Source: Sphingopyxis sp. DBS4 (GTDB lineage Bacteria > Pseudomonadota > Alphaproteobacteria > Sphingomonadales > Sphingomonadaceae). Taken from it: 64,000 bases of DNA. Shown piece after piece: positions 63,976 through 64,000 of this stretch (its first letter is position 1; each line of letters starts with the position of its first letter). The stretch is taken from contig NZ_CP102384.1 in the NCBI RefSeq assembly GCF_024628865.1, positions 259,001-323,000 on the forward strand, read 5' to 3'. The notes beneath the pieces are model-generated. The model was not told the DNA's origin. It made no database searches and worked only from the letters and a program-made list of their open reading frames with translations. The position numbers and the translations under genes were made by a program.

Positions 63976-64000
63976 ATGTGGCGATTGGCGACTTTGGGGT
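63976..64000 (+). CDS. Possible start of a divergent gene cut by the window edge
   Basis: ATG at 63976 with AAGGGG just before it opens a frame MWRLATLG that runs off the window, divergent from the ABC ATPase gene. Only eight codons are visible, so no product can be named. Confidence 0.25.

Overview
The window is GC-rich chromosomal DNA with very high GC at third codon positions and densely packed genes. It looks like an alphaproteobacterium of the Sphingomonadaceae, most likely Sphingopyxis or a close relative. The supporting signs are a TrcR (DUF1013) cell-cycle regulator, a TIGR02186/TauE pair, a DUF1192 protein, class I fumarase, an etfBA operon, and several families of intergenic palindromes typical of this group. 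I found no rRNA, tRNA, CRISPR array, prophage or insertion sequence. The genus assignment is inference.

Layout. 1-9.4 kb holds the start of argJ, an aldehyde dehydrogenase, a secreted M20 peptidase, a lipoprotein, the nitrogen operon glnB-glnA, a retropepsin-like protease and a large PQQ/haem alcohol dehydrogenase. 9.6-14 kb holds map, a small accessory island (AbrB-type antitoxin, Doc/Fic toxin, DUF2185 immunity-like protein) and clpA. 14.3-26.3 kb holds an animal-type haem peroxidase, a quinone oxidoreductase, trcR with a metallo-beta-lactamase-fold hydrolase, a DUF481 outer-membrane protein, class I fumarase, and a Zur regulator beside a MerC-like protein with a Zur-box-like site. 26.5-34.7 kb holds an acyl-CoA synthetase, a fused pabBC, an aspartate aminotransferase, msrA coupled to a 35-residue membrane peptide, and a class A beta-lactamase-like lipoprotein.

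34.9-44.3 kb is energy and acyl-CoA metabolism: sucC without sucD, etfBA, a cupin-like oxygenase coupled to an enoyl-CoA hydratase, a phosphotransferase and an acyl-CoA dehydrogenase. The electron-transfer flavoprotein would take electrons from that dehydrogenase. 44.5-54 kb holds a PhnA-like protein, an exported methyltransferase-like protein, a D-aminoacylase/amidase pair, a two-gene tryptophan-to-anthranilate operon (kynA-kynU), and nhaA coupled to a DUF885 lipoprotein. 54-64 kb holds a translationally coupled pair of an NfrB-like processive glycosyltransferase and a short NfrA-like outer-membrane barrel, then TauE/TIGR02186, a HerA-type ATPase, a SleB-type cell-wall hydrolase, a DmeF cation exporter with its RcnR/DmeR repressor and a textbook G-tract operator, and an orphan ABC ATPase.

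The least-described candidates are the two-gene glycan synthesis/export cassette (54051-56596), the toxin/antitoxin/immunity island (10514-11542), and the small coupled ORF upstream of msrA (32304-32411).
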